From assembly GCA_904501875.1 (NCBI GenBank), contig CAJGCQ010000050.1, positions 1-7,997 of the forward strand: DNA of 7,997 nucleotides, given 5' to 3'. The translations under genes were made by a program, and so were the position numbers. Origin of the DNA: Clostridiaceae bacterium. Its GTDB lineage: Bacteria; Bacillota; Clostridia; Oscillospirales; Acutalibacteraceae. Position 1 is the stretch's first letter, and the number at the start of each line of letters is the position of its first letter. Under the pieces are notes generated by a model that did not search any database, was not told the DNA's origin, and saw only the letters and a list, made by a program, of their open reading frames with translations. Shown in pieces: positions 6,671-7,997 of the stretch.

Positions 6671-7589
6671 AATTCTTTATTATTACCCTTAATTTTGCAC
6701 TTCTGCTCCTTGGGTTTTCGTTTAATTCTTTTTCACTCGCCTCTATGGGCTTTTTGAAAGCCAAACGGCCTTCAGGGATTCTGCCGCACACGCAAACAGG
6801 AAGGTCGGGCGGGCAGATGCAGCCGGTACAATATTCCCTGAATTTTTGCTTTACAATTCTGTCTTCAAGTGAGTGGAAGGTTATCACCGCAAGCACGCCA
6901 TCCTTTTTAAGAAATCGGAAGGCGCTATCCAGCGCACCGCCTAAAATATCAAGCTCGCCGTTTACGGCAATCCTTATCGCCTGAAAGCATTTGCGTGCGG
7001 GGTGTCCGTCCCGTCTTGCGGCGGCGGGAACAGAGGAAGCTATTATATCCGCAAGCCTTAAAGTATTTAAAATAGGCTCCTTTTCCCTCTCGCTCACTAT
7101 TTTGTTTGCTATTTTATAGGCGAATTTTTCCTCGCCGTAATTCCTTAAAATATCGGTAAGCTGCTGTACGGAATAAGTATTGACAATATCTGCGGCAGAT
7201 AATCCGCTTTTACTCATTCTCATATCAAGCGGGGCGTCTGCACGGTAGGAAAAGCCACGCTGGGCACTGTCAAGCTGATATGAGGAGACCCCGAGGTCTA
7301 ACAGAACCCCGTCAACGCCCTTTACTCCCTCATTAGCTAAAACCGACACCATATCGCAAAAGTTGCTTTCAATCACCTTTGCCGGGTAACCCTTTAGCCT
7401 TTCGGTTGCGGTTTTTACAGCATCTGGGTCTCGATCAAGAGCGTACAAAAATCCGTCTTTAAGCCTTTTGGCTATTTCCGACGAGTGTCCCGCACCGCCG
7501 GCAGTACCGTCAACATAAATTCCGTCTGACTTTATATTCAGTGCCGCTATAGTTTCCTTAAGCAACACCGACTTGTGCACAAATTCCAT
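6669..7589 (-). CDS. rsmH: 16S rRNA (cytosine-1402-N4)-methyltransferase RsmH (MraW)
   Basis: RsmH uses S-adenosylmethionine to methylate N4 of C1402 in the decoding site of 16S rRNA. The 306-residue length is typical. Motifs are YVDGTAGGAGHS (25-36, the SAM-binding loop), ALDRDPDA (50-57), the hallmark GVLLDLGVSSYQLD (94-107) running into RGFSYRADAPLDMRM (111-125), then HPARKCFQAIRI (196-207), VITFHSLEDRIVK (235-247), a cysteine group (Cys254, 257, 259, 266, 268) that may bind metal, and NPRSRSAKLR near the C-terminus (292-301). HPARKCFQ is a mild variant of the more common HPAxRTFQ. The ATG at 7589 overlaps the mraZ TGA by one base (TGATG), so the genes are probably translationally coupled; the upstream GGAAGAG is a modest ribosome site. 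The enzyme has no direct wall-synthesis role, but this position is conserved. Confidence 0.98.
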   Translation of the reverse strand: MEFVHKSVLLKETIAALNIKSDGIYVDGTAGGAGHSSEIAKRLKDGFLYALDRDPDAVKTATERLKGYPAKVIESNFCDMVSVLANEGVKGVDGVLLDLGVSSYQLDSAQRGFSYRADAPLDMRMSKSGLSAADIVNTYSVQQLTDILRNYGEEKFAYKIANKIVSEREKEPILNTLRLADIIASSVPAAARRDGHPARKCFQAIRIAVNGELDILGGALDSAFRFLKKDGVLAVITFHSLEDRIVKQKFREYCTGCICPPDLPVCVCGRIPEGRLAFKKPIEASEKELNENPRSRSAKLRVIIKN

Positions 7590-7997
7590 CAGAAATTAAG
7601 CTCTTCCATAATATCGGCAATAGATTCGGGAGTGTACTGCGCATTCTCCTCGTTCCAAAGCTCGGTATTCCAGATTTCAAGGTTGGTATCCATTCCTATG
7701 ATGTGCGCCTCACCCTCAAGCTGTGCATATTCACGCAAAACGGGGGGAATAAGTATTCTTCCCTGAGAGTCGAAATCAACATTAAATGCACCGTCATACA
7801 AAAAACGCTTGACCGCGCTTGATTTTGTACTCGGTAATGTACCGATTTTCTCTACGAGCCTGTCCCACTGCTCTGCCGAGTAAACGCACAGACAGCGTTT
7901 TCCGTAAATGCCTCGGCAAATCATAAAGCCGCTGCCAAGCTCTTCACGAAGTTTTGCAGGAATAAAAACCCTGCCCTTTTTATCGATATTATGCTGA
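7589..7997 (-). CDS. mraZ: transcriptional regulator MraZ, N-terminus cut by the right edge
   Basis: MraZ is a DNA-binding regulator of the dcw cluster built from two SpoVT/AbrB-like swapped-hairpin repeats. The first visible codon is CAG at 7996-7994, giving QHNIDKKGRVFIPAKLREEL, which aligns with the conserved start of the family; about six N-terminal residues, including the start, lie beyond the window. The second repeat is NVDFDSQGRILIPPVLREYA, followed by a GMDTNLEIWNTELW segment. Both repeats keep the DxxGR core. With 135 residues visible, the full protein would be about 141, close to the usual 140-145. An ATG at 7924 is open in frame, but starting there would remove the whole first repeat, so it is not the real start. 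By family knowledge, MraZ binds short direct repeats upstream of its own gene, which would be outside this window. Confidence 0.97.
   Translation of the reverse strand, partial: QHNIDKKGRVFIPAKLREELGSGFMICRGIYGKRCLCVYSAEQWDRLVEKIGTLPSTKSSAVKRFLYDGAFNVDFDSQGRILIPPVLREYAQLEGEAHIIGMDTNLEIWNTELWNEENAQYTPESIADIMEELNF

Noticed and set aside
1..7997. Mobile elements, CRISPR arrays, tRNA or rRNA genes, riboswitches and foreign inserts
   Set aside because: The window is filled by co-directional dcw genes with short spacers. No repeat arrays, inverted terminal repeats or RNA gene patterns were seen on either strand.

Overview
The window is a slice of a division and cell wall (dcw) gene cluster from a Gram-positive bacterium. 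It is most likely a member of the Clostridia, perhaps close to the Oscillospiraceae/Ruminococcaceae; that narrower placement is an impression from protein wording, not a phylogeny. The grounds are the mraZ-rsmH-ftsL-PBP-murE-mraY-ftsW-murG order, a division PBP with C-terminal PASTA domains, a SpoVD-like cysteine pair in that PBP, strong Shine-Dalgarno sites, and a MurE with the DNPR signature of meso-diaminopimelate addition. The standard bacterial code fits throughout, and no frame is broken.

Every gene lies on the minus strand, so transcription runs from the right edge to the left. In that order: mraZ (5' end cut off by the right edge, about six residues missing), rsmH (overlaps mraZ by one base), ftsL, a PASTA transpeptidase (spoVD/pbpB type), murE, mraY, ftsW/spoVE, and the first 28 codons of murG at the left edge. 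Spacers are 11 to 36 bases, except 101 bases between ftsL and the PBP gene and 106 bases between the PBP gene and murE. Each of these two holds a potential RNA hairpin. No gene-free stretch reaches 300 bases. The operon promoter and the MraZ operator should lie beyond the right edge.

The genes form one pathway. MurE adds the third stem-peptide residue to the UDP-MurNAc precursor, MraY moves the precursor to undecaprenyl phosphate (lipid I), and MurG adds GlcNAc (lipid II). The SEDS protein and the PASTA PBP then polymerise and crosslink it at the septum, with FtsL as the membrane scaffold. MraZ is the cluster regulator and RsmH methylates 16S rRNA. murF and murD, often found beside murE and mraY, are absent from this run.

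Nothing here looks like an undescribed system. The points that repay a second look are the PBP, which pairs two PASTA domains with the cysteine arrangement of SpoVD; the hairpin and non-ATG start before that PBP; the missing murD and murF; and a short repeat in the cytoplasmic tail of FtsL.
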